From Methylobacterium sp. Leaf125 (GTDB lineage Bacteria > Pseudomonadota > Alphaproteobacteria > Rhizobiales > Beijerinckiaceae): a stretch of DNA of 64,000 bases. Below, piece by piece: positions 24,651-33,164 of the stretch. Positions within the stretch are counted from its first letter, which is position 1. Every line of letters starts with the position of its first letter. A model generated the notes under the pieces. That model was given only the letters and a program-made list of their open reading frames with translations, was not told the origin of the DNA and ran no database searches. The position numbers were made by a program, and so were the translations under genes. The stretch covers positions 124,001 through 188,000 of the forward strand of contig NZ_LMNU01000034.1 in the NCBI RefSeq assembly GCF_001423085.1. Reading direction: 5' to 3'.

Positions 24651-25632
24651 CGCCGATGTGCCGGACGACGATTTCGACGGCGACGACGATTTCGCGCCGC
24701 CACCGCTGCAGCCGCTGCCCGCGGTGCGGATGCCGGAAAACACCACTGCGGGGTTCGTCGCGCTGATCGGCATCCCCAATGCCGGCAAGTCGACGCTGCT
24801 GAACAGCCTCGTGGGCACCAAGGTTTCGATCGTCTCCCGCAAGGTGCAGACCACCCGTGCCCTGGTGCGCGGCATCGTCATGCACGAGACCGCGCAGATC
24901 ATCCTCGTCGACACGCCGGGGATCTTCGCCCCGAAGCGCCGCCTCGATCGTGCGATGGTGCATTCGGCCTGGAGCGGCGCCTCGGATGCCGATGCCGTCT
25001 GTCTGCTGATCGATGCCCGCAAGGGCGTGACCGAGGAGGTCGAGGCGATCCTGGCCAAGCTGCCGGACGTGAAGCGCCCCAAGGTGCTGATCCTCAACAA
25101 GATCGACCTGATCCCGCGCGACCGCCTGCTGGCGCTCGCGGCCGCGTTGAACGAGCGCATCGCGTTCGTGCATACCTTCATGGTCTCGGCCCTGAACGGC
25201 GACGGGATCGAGACGCTGAAGACGACGCTGGCCGGCATGATGCCGAAGAGCCCGTGGCTCTACCCGGAGGACCAGGTCTCGGACGCACCGATCCGGATGC
25301 TGGCCGCCGAGATCACCCGCGAGAAGCTCTACGACCGCCTGCACGAGGAATTGCCCTACCGCTCCACCGTCGAGACGGACCAGTGGCAGGTGCGTCCGGA
25401 TGGTTCGGTCCGCATCGAGCAGACCATCTTCGTGGAGCGCGAGAGCCAGCGCTCCATCGTGCTCGGCAAGGGCGGCCAGACCATCAAGGCCATCGGCCAG
25501 GCGGCCCGCCACGAGATCGCGGAAGCGGCCGAGCAGACGGTGCATCTCTTCCTGCACGTCAAGGTCCGCGAGAACTGGGCGGACGATCCGGCGCGCTACC
25601 GGGAGATGGGTCTGGAGTTCCCGCGCGGCTGA
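24643..25632 (+). CDS. era: GTPase Era
   Basis: Era binds GTP and the 3' end of 16S rRNA during 30S maturation. The 329-residue protein has the G1 motif GIPNAGKST (about residues 46-54), switch VQTTRALVRG, the G3 motif DTPG, NKID (G4) and a C-terminal KH domain with VLGKGGQTIKAIG. ATG at 24643 overlaps the rnc stop; the frame is open far upstream but that part is antiparallel to rnc coding and not Era. An acidic N-terminal stretch (DADVPDDDFDGDDDF) of about 20 residues precedes the G domain. Confidence 0.96.
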   Translation: MPDADVPDDDFDGDDDFAPPPLQPLPAVRMPENTTAGFVALIGIPNAGKSTLLNSLVGTKVSIVSRKVQTTRALVRGIVMHETAQIILVDTPGIFAPKRRLDRAMVHSAWSGASDADAVCLLIDARKGVTEEVEAILAKLPDVKRPKVLILNKIDLIPRDRLLALAAALNERIAFVHTFMVSALNGDGIETLKTTLAGMMPKSPWLYPEDQVSDAPIRMLAAEITREKLYDRLHEELPYRSTVETDQWQVRPDGSVRIEQTIFVERESQRSIVLGKGGQTIKAIGQAARHEIAEAAEQTVHLFLHVKVRENWADDPARYREMGLEFPRG

Positions 25633-25759
25633 GCATGGGCTATGAGAACGGGAGATCGACGCCGCGGCGATTCTTGTCGCGTGCTGGCCGAGCCTCCCGA
25701 TTTCCTGTCACGCCCTGAGCCGTCGAGGCGCGCGCGTCGTCGCGCCGGATCCCGTTACG

Positions 25760-26680
25760 ATGTCCACCATGCTTGTCTCGGAAGCCGTCTACGGCGCGCC
25801 GCCCCTGGAACTGGTGGAGGTGCCCCCGCACGCGGTCCAGGTCTCGCCCCTGAGCCCCGGGGCGGCCCGCCTCGAGGATCTCGAGCCCGGGAGCCTGGAG
25901 CGGCTCGACATCCTGGCGCCGGCCGGGACGATCGAGCGGCGCTACGTGCTGGCGCTCGGCCTGAAGGCCCTGCGGCCCGGCGGGCGCCTGACCGCACTGG
26001 CGCTCAAGGATCGCGGCGGAAGCCGCCTCGCCAAGGAACTCACCGGGTTCGGCTGCCCGGTGCATGAGGAGGCGCGGCGCCACCACCGGATCTGCGTCGG
26101 CACGCGCCCGGAGGCGGTCGGCGATCTCGAGGAGGCGATCCACGAGGGCGGTCCGCGCCACATCGACAATCTCGCCCTCTGCACGCAGGCCGGGATCTTC
26201 TCCTACGACCGCCTCGACCCCGGCAGCGCCCTGCTCCTGGCCAACCTGCCGACGCTCGCCGGAACGGGCGCCGATTTCGGCTGCGGCCTCGGGATCCTCG
26301 CCCGCGCCGTGCTCGGCTCGGCCAAGGTCACGGCCCTGACCCTCATCGACCTGGACCGGCGCGCCATCGAGATGGCGACGCGCAACGTCAGCGATCCGCG
26401 CACCACCCTGCGCTGGGCCGATATCCGCGCCGGCGGCCTCGGCCTGACGCGCCTCGACTTCGTGGTGATGAACCCGCCCTTCCACGACGGCGGCACCGAG
26501 GACCAGGCCCTCGGCCAGGCCTTCATCGCCCGGGCGGCCGAAGCCCTGCGCCCGGGGGGCAGCCTCTGGCTCACCGCCAACACCCACCTGCCCTACGAGG
26601 CGCCTCTCAAGGCTGCCTTCAAGAGCGTGGCGCTAAAGGCCTCGGCCGGGGGCTACAAGATCTACGAGGCGCGCCGATGA
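25760..26680 (+). CDS. RsmC/RlmG-type class I SAM-dependent RNA methyltransferase
   Basis: A 306-residue methyltransferase with the two-domain layout of RsmC (16S rRNA m2G1207). There is a degenerate N-terminal half (about 1-130) and a C-terminal Rossmann domain with GADFGCGLGILARAVL as the SAM loop and the catalytic VVMNPPFHDGG motif (NPPF, typical of exocyclic amino-group methylation). It overlaps the next gene by ATGA, so it is coupled to an rRNA pseudouridine synthase, which supports an rRNA target. RlmG is the alternative assignment. Confidence 0.82.
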   Translation: MSTMLVSEAVYGAPPLELVEVPPHAVQVSPLSPGAARLEDLEPGSLERLDILAPAGTIERRYVLALGLKALRPGGRLTALALKDRGGSRLAKELTGFGCPVHEEARRHHRICVGTRPEAVGDLEEAIHEGGPRHIDNLALCTQAGIFSYDRLDPGSALLLANLPTLAGTGADFGCGLGILARAVLGSAKVTALTLIDLDRRAIEMATRNVSDPRTTLRWADIRAGGLGLTRLDFVVMNPPFHDGGTEDQALGQAFIARAAEALRPGGSLWLTANTHLPYEAPLKAAFKSVALKASAGGYKIYEARR

Positions 26681-27432
26681 CGCGGCCGGCCAAGATCGCG
26701 CAGCTGCGCCTCGACCGGCTCCTCGCCAATATGGGCTACGGCTCGCGGCGGGAGATCGCGCTCCTCACCCGCGCGGGCCTCGTGGTCCTCGACGGCGCGC
26801 CCCTGCGGGACGCGGATCAGCGCATCCCGGTCACGCCGGACCTCGCCCAGCGGATGACCGTCGACGGCGCCCCCCTCGACCCGCCGCCGGGCCTGACCCT
26901 GATGCTGCACAAGCCGCTCGGCGTCACCTGCTCGCACAAGGAAGCCGGCCCACTCGTCTACGCTCTCCTGCCCGAGCGCTGGCGCCGGCGCGACCCCGCC
27001 CTCTCCACGGTCGGGCGCCTCGACAAGGAGACCTCCGGCCTCCTGCTCCTCACCGATGACGGCGCCCTCCTGCATCGGATCATCGCCCCGAAGGCGAACG
27101 TGGCCAAGCGCTACCGCGTCACCCTGGATCGTCCGCTGACCGGCACCGAGGGCGCGGCCCTCGCCTCCGGCACGCTGATGCTGGACGGCGAGGAGAAGCC
27201 GCTCCTGCCGGTCGGGTTCGAGGCCGAGGGCGAGACCGGCGCGGTGGTGACCCTGCACGAGGGGCGCTACCATCAGGTCCGCCGCATGTTCGCCGCCCTG
27301 GGCAACCACGTCACCGCCCTGCACCGCGACCGCGTCGGGGGTCTCGATCTGCCGGACGACCTGGCGCCCGGCGATCATCGCGTTCTCGGCGAAGCGGAAA
27401 TCGCCGCGATCTTCGCCGGCGACGCGCCCTGA
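26677..27432 (+). CDS. rsuA: RsuA-family 16S rRNA pseudouridine synthase
   Basis: A 251-residue pseudouridine synthase. An N-terminal S4-like RNA-binding segment (LRLDRLLANMGYGSRREIA) precedes the catalytic domain, whose motif VGRLDKETSGLLLLTDDG carries the nucleophile Asp116; RYHQVRRMFAALGNHV is the second family block. RsuA modifies position 516 of 16S rRNA in E. coli. Specificity here is inferred from family and length; RluE/RluF types cannot be excluded. Partner gene: the RsmC-like methyltransferase, four bases overlapping. Confidence 0.85.
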   Translation: MTRPAKIAQLRLDRLLANMGYGSRREIALLTRAGLVVLDGAPLRDADQRIPVTPDLAQRMTVDGAPLDPPPGLTLMLHKPLGVTCSHKEAGPLVYALLPERWRRRDPALSTVGRLDKETSGLLLLTDDGALLHRIIAPKANVAKRYRVTLDRPLTGTEGAALASGTLMLDGEEKPLLPVGFEAEGETGAVVTLHEGRYHQVRRMFAALGNHVTALHRDRVGGLDLPDDLAPGDHRVLGEAEIAAIFAGDAP

Positions 27433-27498
27433 TCGGTCCGGAACCGGACCCTGCTCGACCTGTCGGATCGGCAAACGCCTACCCGAACCGTGATCCGC

Positions 27499-27969
27499 AT
27501 GAACCGACTCCCGACGCGCCTCCTGGCGCTCGCCCTCGGCACGGGCCCGGCCAGCCTCGCCCTGGCGGACACGCCGGGCGCCGACTGGATGCCGGCCGAT
27601 CAGGTCAAGCAGAAGCTGATGGCCGCCGGATACACCCGCATCACCGCGTTCGAGGCCGATGACGGCCACTGGGAGGGCGAGGGCGTGAAGAACGGCGTCA
27701 GGATGCCGTTCCATGCCGACCCGAAGACCGGCGCGATACTCACGGGGACGCCCGACAAGTCAGTCGGCCCTCCCCGCCGCGTCCGGGACGCGTCCCTGCG
27801 CCCTGCGGCGGACCGCGTCGACGACCGCAGAGGCGAACCCCGTCCGTCCGGCGCCGACGAGGCTGCGGACGACGGCTTGCACAGCATCCGCGCGCGCGCC
27901 CGCCGCCTTGCCAATCCCGGCCGACTCGTTTATGCGCCACCCCTCGCGTTCGCTCCGGCTGGGGGCTGA
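27499..27969 (+). CDS. secreted PepSY-domain protein with atypical tail
   Basis: The first part is a small exported PepSY protein: a signal peptide ending near LALA (about residue 23), then QVKQKLMAAGYTRITAFEAD, DGHWEGEGVKNGVRMPFHAD and PKTGAIL, which together make one PepSY unit. Family members usually stop shortly after this point. Here the frame runs on for about 70 residues rich in Arg, Pro and Ala without any family resemblance, and all three forward frames lack stops for a while. Either the end has been altered by a frameshift or the stop was lost. The ATG at 27499 is preferred to a GTG three codons upstream. Function unknown. Confidence 0.6.
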   Translation: MNRLPTRLLALALGTGPASLALADTPGADWMPADQVKQKLMAAGYTRITAFEADDGHWEGEGVKNGVRMPFHADPKTGAILTGTPDKSVGPPRRVRDASLRPAADRVDDRRGEPRPSGADEAADDGLHSIRARARRLANPGRLVYAPPLAFAPAGG

Positions 27970-28111
27970 ACGGACGGTGTCGATTCGTTCGGCACAGGGT
28001 CAAGCCTTGCGAAGGGCCGATCCCGTCGTCCCGTGTCTCCGCCTTCGATCAACCGCTCGGGCCTTCAAACGGCTCGAAGGGCTTGGCGCCGGGCGACTGC
28101 GTATGAACCGG

Positions 28112-28151
28112 CCCGACGCTTCCTTTCCCGCACGTTCTTCGTGCCGTCGGG
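28112..28151 (+). promoter_or_regulatory. candidate S6:S18-binding leader of rpsF
   Basis: An outer stem CCCGAC (28112-28117) with GTCGGG (28146-28151) encloses an asymmetric internal loop and an inner hairpin GCACG-TTCTT-CGTGC (28130-28144). A CCG triplet (28144-28146) sits on the 3' side at the junction. This arrangement matches the published description of the S6:S18 operon leader, where the ribosomal protein pair represses its own messenger. It ends 26 bases before the rpsF start. Confidence 0.5.
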
Positions 28152-28177
28152 TCCCTTTGAATATGAAGGGCCCGTTA

Positions 28178-28654
28178 ATGCCTCTCTACGAACACGTCTT
28201 CCTGGCGCGCCAGGACGTGACGGCCCAGCAGGTCGAGACCATGGTCGAGACCTACAAGGGCGTCATCGAAGCCAATGGCGGCAAGGTCGAGAAGATCGAG
28301 ATGTGGGGCGTGAAGTCCCTCGCCTACCGCATCAAGAAGAACCGCAAGGCGCATTTCACGCTCCTCAACGTCGACGCCCCCCCGGCGGCCCTCGCCGAGA
28401 TGGAGCGTCAGATGCAGATCTCCGAGGACGTCCTCCGCTTCATGACCGTCCGCGTCGAGGAGCTCGAGTCCGAGCCGTCGGCGATGATGCAGAAGCGCGA
28501 CCGCGACGACCGCAAGGATCGTGAGCGCGGCCGTCGTCGTGACGACGAAGGCTTCGGCGGTGGTGGATTCGGCGGCGACCGCGATCGCGGCGACCGTGGT
28601 GATCGCGGCGACCGGGGCGACCGCCCCGAGCGCAGCTTCGGCGGGGAGGCTTAA
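28178..28654 (+). CDS. rpsF: 30S ribosomal protein S6 with charged tail
   Basis: S6 forms a heterodimer with S18 on the 30S platform. Residues 1-100 are a normal S6 (MPLYEHVFLARQDVTAQQVE, GVKSLAYRIKKNRKAHF, MERQMQISEDVLRFM). A tail of about 58 residues follows, made of Arg/Asp-rich sequence with repeated GDR units and glycine runs. Start ATG 28178; an in-frame ATG 15 bases upstream overlaps the AAGGG that probably serves as the ribosome binding site. rpsR follows after 3 bp. Confidence 0.97.
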   Translation: MPLYEHVFLARQDVTAQQVETMVETYKGVIEANGGKVEKIEMWGVKSLAYRIKKNRKAHFTLLNVDAPPAALAEMERQMQISEDVLRFMTVRVEELESEPSAMMQKRDRDDRKDRERGRRRDDEGFGGGGFGGDRDRGDRGDRGDRGDRPERSFGGEA

Positions 28655-28657
28655 GTC

Positions 28658-28951
28658 ATGGCATTTGGTGCTGGACCCGGTGCACCCGCCGCTGGCGGCG
28701 GTGGTGGTGGTGGTGGTGCAGGTGGCGGACGCCGCCCCTTCTTCCGTCGTCGGAAGACCTGCCCCTTCTCGGGCGCGAACGCGCCCAAGATCGACTACAA
28801 GGACGTCAAGCTCCTGTCGCGCTACGTCTCCGAGCGCGGCAAGATCGTGCCGTCGCGCATCACGGCGGTCTCCGCCAAGAAGCAGCGCGAGCTCGCCCAG
28901 GCGATCAAGCGCGCCCGCTTCCTCGGCTTCCTCCCCTACGTGATCAAGTAA
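28658..28951 (+). CDS. rpsR: 30S ribosomal protein S18 with glycine-rich N-terminus
   Basis: S18 binds S6 and 16S rRNA. The core (about residues 26-97) is standard: PFFRRRKTCPFSGANAPKID, YKDVKLLSRYVSERGKIVPS and KKQRELAQAIKRARFLGFLP. The first 24 residues are nearly all Gly, Ala and Pro, encoded by a GGT/GGC trinucleotide run. Length 97, about 20 more than E. coli because of this leader. Cotranscribed with rpsF. Confidence 0.97.
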   Translation: MAFGAGPGAPAAGGGGGGGGAGGGRRPFFRRRKTCPFSGANAPKIDYKDVKLLSRYVSERGKIVPSRITAVSAKKQRELAQAIKRARFLGFLPYVIK

Positions 28952-29115
28952 GCGCCCCGGCGCGCGCCCCGGCCCGTCATCCACGGGCCGGGGCACCACG
29001 CCGCTCGCGCGGCACACGGGTTCGTACCGGCCGATCCGACAGGAGGGCCGGGAATCGTTGGGGCGCCAGGCGCCTCTAACCCTGCCCGGGACGGGACAGT
29101 GGGACAGCGGGATTG

Positions 29116-30150
29116 ATGACACAGTTTCTCGGCATCGGTATCGGCGCGGGTCTCGTCTCCGCCCTCCTCTTCGGCGTCCTGCTGAAGGCGACGGCGCTCG
29201 CGATCCTGCTCTACCTGCTCGCCCCGCTCCCGATCCTGATCGTGGGGCTCGGCTGGAGCCACCGGGCCGCCCTGGTCGCGGCCGTCACCGGCGCGCTCGC
29301 CCTCGCCCTCGTGGTCCAGCCCTTCCTTGGCCTCGGTTTCTTCGCCTATCTCGCCCTGCCCGCCTGGTGGCTCGCCTACCTGGCCCTGCTCGGACGACCG
29401 GGCGCCGACGGCACGATGGAGTGGTATCCGACCGGGCGCCTCCTGGCCTGGACCGCCGGCACGGCTGGCCTCGCCTTCGTGGCCATCGCGGTGATCGCCG
29501 CCCCGAACTACGAGACCTTCCAGTCCCAGCTCCGGGGCATGACCCGGACGCTGATCCAGGTCCGGGCCGACCGCGCCGCCAACCCGGCGGCTCCCGTTCC
29601 CGGCCCGGTGGCGCCCGCGCCGAAGCCGGACGCCCCCGAGGCCGGCGCCGAAGCTCCGGCCGAGTCCGGCCAGCAGGATCCCGCCGAGGCGACGCGGACC
29701 GAGGTCGCCAACGCCCTCGCGGCCATCGCGCCGGGGCTGGCCACCCACGGCCTCACGGTCCTGCTGACCTTCTATCTCTGGGCCGCCGCCCGCATCGTAC
29801 GGATCTCCGGGCGCCTGCTGCGTCCCTGGCCGGACCTCGCGGCGACGATGATGCCGCGCCGCGTGCTGGGCGTGCTCGTGGGCGCCGTGGTGCTCGCCCT
29901 GGTGCCGGGCTATCCGGGCACGCTGGGCGTCGCCGTGGCGGGGGCGCTCAGCGCCGCCTTCGCGATCCAGGGCCTCGCCGCCTTCCACGACCGCAGCCGC
30001 GGCCGGCCCGGGCGCCTCGCCCTCCTGCTCGGCCTCTACCTGATCCTCTTCTTCACCCAGGGCGTCGCGCTCCTCGCCCTGACCCTGTTCGGCATGGCCG
30101 ATACCGCCCTCGACCGCCGCCGTCCCCGCGACGCGGCCGGACGACCCTGA
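29116..30150 (+). CDS. DUF2232 polytopic membrane protein
   Basis: A 344-residue inner-membrane protein with about eight hydrophobic segments; it stands between rpsR and rplI in many alphaproteobacteria, and position plus profile support DUF2232. A Pro/Ala/Glu-rich soluble loop (about residues 155-195) splits the membrane part into two halves. Start at ATG 29116 rather than the TTG directly before it. The function is unknown; the conserved placement in a ribosomal-protein operon suggests a housekeeping role, but nothing in the sequence shows a catalytic site. Confidence 0.85.
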   Translation: MTQFLGIGIGAGLVSALLFGVLLKATALAILLYLLAPLPILIVGLGWSHRAALVAAVTGALALALVVQPFLGLGFFAYLALPAWWLAYLALLGRPGADGTMEWYPTGRLLAWTAGTAGLAFVAIAVIAAPNYETFQSQLRGMTRTLIQVRADRAANPAAPVPGPVAPAPKPDAPEAGAEAPAESGQQDPAEATRTEVANALAAIAPGLATHGLTVLLTFYLWAAARIVRISGRLLRPWPDLAATMMPRRVLGVLVGAVVLALVPGYPGTLGVAVAGALSAAFAIQGLAAFHDRSRGRPGRLALLLGLYLILFFTQGVALLALTLFGMADTALDRRRPRDAAGRP

Positions 30151-30178
30151 TCCTCCCCCCAACCGAAGGACCAACACC

Positions 30179-30742
30179 ATGGAAGTCATTCTCCTCGAGC
30201 GCGTCGCCAAGCTCGGCCAGATGGGCGAGACCGTGAACGTGAAGCCGGGCTACGCCCGCAACTTCCTCCTCGCCCGCGGCAAGGCCCTGCGCGCCACCGA
30301 GGGCAACAAGAAGCACTTCGAGACCCAGCGCGCCCAGCTCGAGGCCCGCAACCTCGAGCGCAAGTCCGAGGCCCAGGCCGTCGCCGAGACCCTCGAGGGC
30401 AAGAGCTTCGTGCTCATCCGCCAGTCGGGTGAGACCGGCGTGCTCTACGGCTCGGTCTCGACCCGCGACCTGGCCGAGGTCGTCACCGCCGACGGCTTCA
30501 CCGTGGGCCGCGACCAGTTCGCCCTCAACCAGCCGATCAAGACCCTCGGCCTGCACACCGTTCCGATCGTGCTGCACCCCGAGGTCGAGGTCAGCATCAC
30601 GGTGAACGTCGCCCGTTCGCCGGAAGAGGCCGAGCGTCAGGCCCGCGGCGAGTCGACCACCGAGCGTGAGGCGTTCAACCTCGACGACCTCGGCCTCGAG
30701 GTCGGCGCCGCCCTCGCCGAGGCCGGCGACGACCGCGAGTAA
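30179..30742 (+). CDS. rplI: 50S ribosomal protein L9
   Basis: L9 is an elongated protein at the base of the L1 stalk. It opens with the N-terminal domain MEVILLERVAKLGQMGE and VKPGYARNFLLARGKAL, then the long connecting helix, then the C-terminal domain with TGVLYGSVSTRDLAE. At 187 residues it exceeds E. coli L9 (149) through an acidic C-terminal tail, as in other alphaproteobacteria. A terminator-like hairpin follows at 30818. Confidence 0.97.
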   Translation: MEVILLERVAKLGQMGETVNVKPGYARNFLLARGKALRATEGNKKHFETQRAQLEARNLERKSEAQAVAETLEGKSFVLIRQSGETGVLYGSVSTRDLAEVVTADGFTVGRDQFALNQPIKTLGLHTVPIVLHPEVEVSITVNVARSPEEAERQARGESTTEREAFNLDDLGLEVGAALAEAGDDRE

Positions 30743-30817
30743 TCGCGCCACAGGACGGTGAACAATGGGGATGACCGGCCTTAACGGTTGACTAGTTCCG
30801 CATTTGTTCCAGCATGG

Positions 30818-30850
30818 ACGCCCGTCATCCCCCCGGATGGCGGGCGTTTC
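30818..30850 (+). terminator. intrinsic-terminator-like hairpin after rplI
   Basis: ACGCCCGTCATCC (30818-30830) pairs with GGATGGCGGGCGT (30835-30847), one G-U pair, four-base loop, followed by a short TTTC. It lies 76 bases after the rplI stop and ahead of dnaB. Confidence 0.65.
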
Positions 30851-31032
30851 TGCGACCGGTCCCCTCGCTCGCTCTTCCGCGACGTGCGGAACGGACGGGA
30901 TGGAAGGCCGCAAACCGCGAATCGGCTAAGGTTCGGCTAACCATGCCGGCGCCATGGTCGGGCGATAGCGACGTGCGGCGGCGGACCCCCGCGCGGACGA
31001 TGAATCGACGAGTCGGAGCCTCGAATCAGCCC

Positions 31033-32520
31033 ATGGCCCTGCCCAACGCCCTGACGGCCAACCTTCAGCCCGTCGCGCAGGAATTCCGCGTCGCGCCCCA
31101 CAACATCGATGCCGAGCAGGCGCTGCTCGGCGCGGTTCTGGTGAACAACGACGCCTTCTACCGGATCTCGGACTTCCTCCTGCCCGAGCACTTCATGGAG
31201 GACGTCCACCGCAAGATCTTCGAGGTGGCCTCCCAGCTGATCAAGGCCGGCAAGCTCGCCACGCCGATCACCCTGAAGACCTACCTGGGCGATGCCGATC
31301 TCGGCGGCCAGACGGTGATGCAGTACCTCGCCCGCCTCGCGGCCGAGGCCACCACCGTCATCAATGCGGGCGATTACGGCCGCACCATCTACGACCTCGC
31401 CATCCGCCGCCGGCTCATCACCATCGGCGAGGACCTGGTGAACGGCGCCTACGAGGCGCCGGTGGAATCCTCCCCCCGCGACCAGATCGAGGGCACCGAG
31501 CGGCGGCTCTACGAGCTCGCCGAATCGGGCAAGTACGACGGCGGCTTCCAGAAGTTCTCCGACGCCCTCACGGCCGCGGTGGACATGGCGGCCAAGGCCT
31601 ACCAGCGCGAGGGCAAGCTCTCGGGCATCGCCACCGGCCTGTCGGACCTCGACGCCAAGATGGGTGGCCTGCAGCGCTCGGATCTGATCATCCTCGCGGG
31701 CCGCCCGGCCATGGGCAAGACCTCGCTCGTCACCAACATCGCCTTCAACGTCGCCAAGGCCTACCAGGCCGAGAAGCTGCCGGATGGCCGGACCGAGACG
31801 AAGAACGGCGGCATCGTCGGCTTCTTCTCGCTCGAAATGTCGGCCGAGCAGCTGGCGACCCGTATCATCGCCGAGCAGTCGGGCGTGCCGTCCTACAAGA
31901 TCCGTCGCGGCGACATTCAGCCGGCGGAGTTCTACAAGATCACCGATGCCGCCCGGGACATGCAGACGATCCCGTTCTACATCGACCAGACCGGCGGCAT
32001 CTCCATCGCGCAGCTCGCCGCGCGCGCCCGCCGCCTCAAGCGCCAGAAGGGCCTCGATCTCCTGATCGTCGACTACCTGCAGCTGCTCTCCGGTTCGGGC
32101 AAGCGCAGCGACAACCGCGTGCAGGAGATGACCGAGATCACCACCGGCATGAAGGCGCTCGCTAAGGAACTGGCGGTGCCGATCATCGCCCTGTCGCAGC
32201 TCTCCCGTCAGGTCGAGAACCGCGACGACAAGCGTCCGCAGCTGGCAGATCTCCGCGAATCGGGCTCGATCGAGCAGGACGCCGACGTGGTGATGTTCGT
32301 CTTCCGCGAGGAATATTACGTCAACAACAAGAAGCCCCGCGAAGGCACCGAGGAGTTCTTCGCCTGGGAAGCCGAGATGAACCGCGTCCACGGCAAGGCC
32401 GAGGTCATCCTGGGCAAGCAGCGCCACGGCCCCACCGGCACGGTCGAGCTGCAGTTCGACGCCAACATCACGCGCTTCTCGAACCTCGCGCAGTCCGACC
32501 GCCTGCCGGAGCAGATGTAG
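31033..32520 (+). CDS. dnaB: replicative DNA helicase
   Basis: DnaB is the hexameric 5'-3' helicase at the replication fork. The 495-residue protein has the N-terminal dimerisation domain (FRVAPHNIDAEQALLGAVLV) and the RecA-like motor with Walker A GRPAMGKTS, FSLEMSAEQLATRI, Walker B LLIVDYLQLL and the QLSRQVENRDDKRPQLADLR block with the SGSIEQDAD motif. Length is normal from the ATG at 31033; ATGs at 31000 and 30943 would add a few non-conserved residues. No intein is present in the Walker A or other usual sites. Confidence 0.96.
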   Translation: MALPNALTANLQPVAQEFRVAPHNIDAEQALLGAVLVNNDAFYRISDFLLPEHFMEDVHRKIFEVASQLIKAGKLATPITLKTYLGDADLGGQTVMQYLARLAAEATTVINAGDYGRTIYDLAIRRRLITIGEDLVNGAYEAPVESSPRDQIEGTERRLYELAESGKYDGGFQKFSDALTAAVDMAAKAYQREGKLSGIATGLSDLDAKMGGLQRSDLIILAGRPAMGKTSLVTNIAFNVAKAYQAEKLPDGRTETKNGGIVGFFSLEMSAEQLATRIIAEQSGVPSYKIRRGDIQPAEFYKITDAARDMQTIPFYIDQTGGISIAQLAARARRLKRQKGLDLLIVDYLQLLSGSGKRSDNRVQEMTEITTGMKALAKELAVPIIALSQLSRQVENRDDKRPQLADLRESGSIEQDADVVMFVFREEYYVNNKKPREGTEEFFAWEAEMNRVHGKAEVILGKQRHGPTGTVELQFDANITRFSNLAQSDRLPEQM

Positions 32521-32637
32521 GCGGGCCGCCCCTGGACAGGCTCGCTTGGCGCGGACGCGCCTCGCGAACGAGCGCGAAACCCCGTATGGTCGACGGGACC
32601 CGCGAACCGTCGCACCCGGACGCGAGAAGGAGCGACC

Positions 32638-33138
32638 GTGGCACATCCCCAGCGCGTCGAGGTCGGTCCGCGCCCCGGCACTGCCTCTGACACCGGCCGC
32701 GCAGCCCGGTTCACCGAGCAGGCCGCAGACCTGCGCCGGCGGGCCCGGGCGAAGCTCGACCTTCCCCATCCGATCGACGGGGTGGAAGCGGCGGCGCGCG
32801 CGGAACGAAATACCCCGACTAGCGCACTGCGAATCAGCCTGTTCCAGGTGCTGAAACGGGATCATCAGCCCGACCTGCGGACCCGGAACGGGGCGCCATC
32901 CATCCGCGTGCAGCGTCTCGCTGTCCAGGAACGGGTCGAGGACAGCCCCAGCCTCGGGAGCCGGATGGAAGCGCGCTGCGAACGCGCCTCTCGTCGTGCC
33001 CGTATCGAGGCGGCGGCCGAAACCAACCTTGCGGAGGCGACCTTCCCGGAGGCATCTCCCTGCGGCATCGACGCGGTTCTGAACCGCGAGGTTTCCTGGC
33101 CCCCGGCGGCCGTTGAGAAGGCGCGCGACCCATCCTAG
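32638..33138 (+). CDS. hypothetical protein, 166 residues
   Basis: I do not recognise this protein. The GTG start has an excellent ribosome binding site (AGAAGGAG, five bases before it), and third-position G/C is high, though a little lower than in the neighbours. The sequence is basic and Arg/Ala/Glu-rich, with no signal peptide or membrane segment; the stretch from about residue 18 to 62 is likely helical. It fills the gap between dnaB and alr in the same direction and ends 26 bp before alr. It may be a lineage-specific gene. Confidence 0.45.
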   Translation: MAHPQRVEVGPRPGTASDTGRAARFTEQAADLRRRARAKLDLPHPIDGVEAAARAERNTPTSALRISLFQVLKRDHQPDLRTRNGAPSIRVQRLAVQERVEDSPSLGSRMEARCERASRRARIEAAAETNLAEATFPEASPCGIDAVLNREVSWPPAAVEKARDPS

Positions 33139-33164
33139 GCCTGACTGATCCGGAACGGCGCCCG

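Noticed and set aside
27970..28177. Possible tRNA between the PepSY gene and rpsF
   Set aside because: No cloverleaf with a T-loop GTTCGAATC-type sequence could be found; the structured part fits a ribosomal-protein leader better.
28694..28718. GGT/GGC run considered as a CRISPR-like or regulatory repeat
   Set aside because: It is a coding trinucleotide run in the S18 N-terminus, in frame, with no spacers.
30937..32865. Minus-strand frame of 642 codons opposite dnaB
   Set aside because: DnaB motifs are complete on the plus strand; the antisense product has shadow-type composition.
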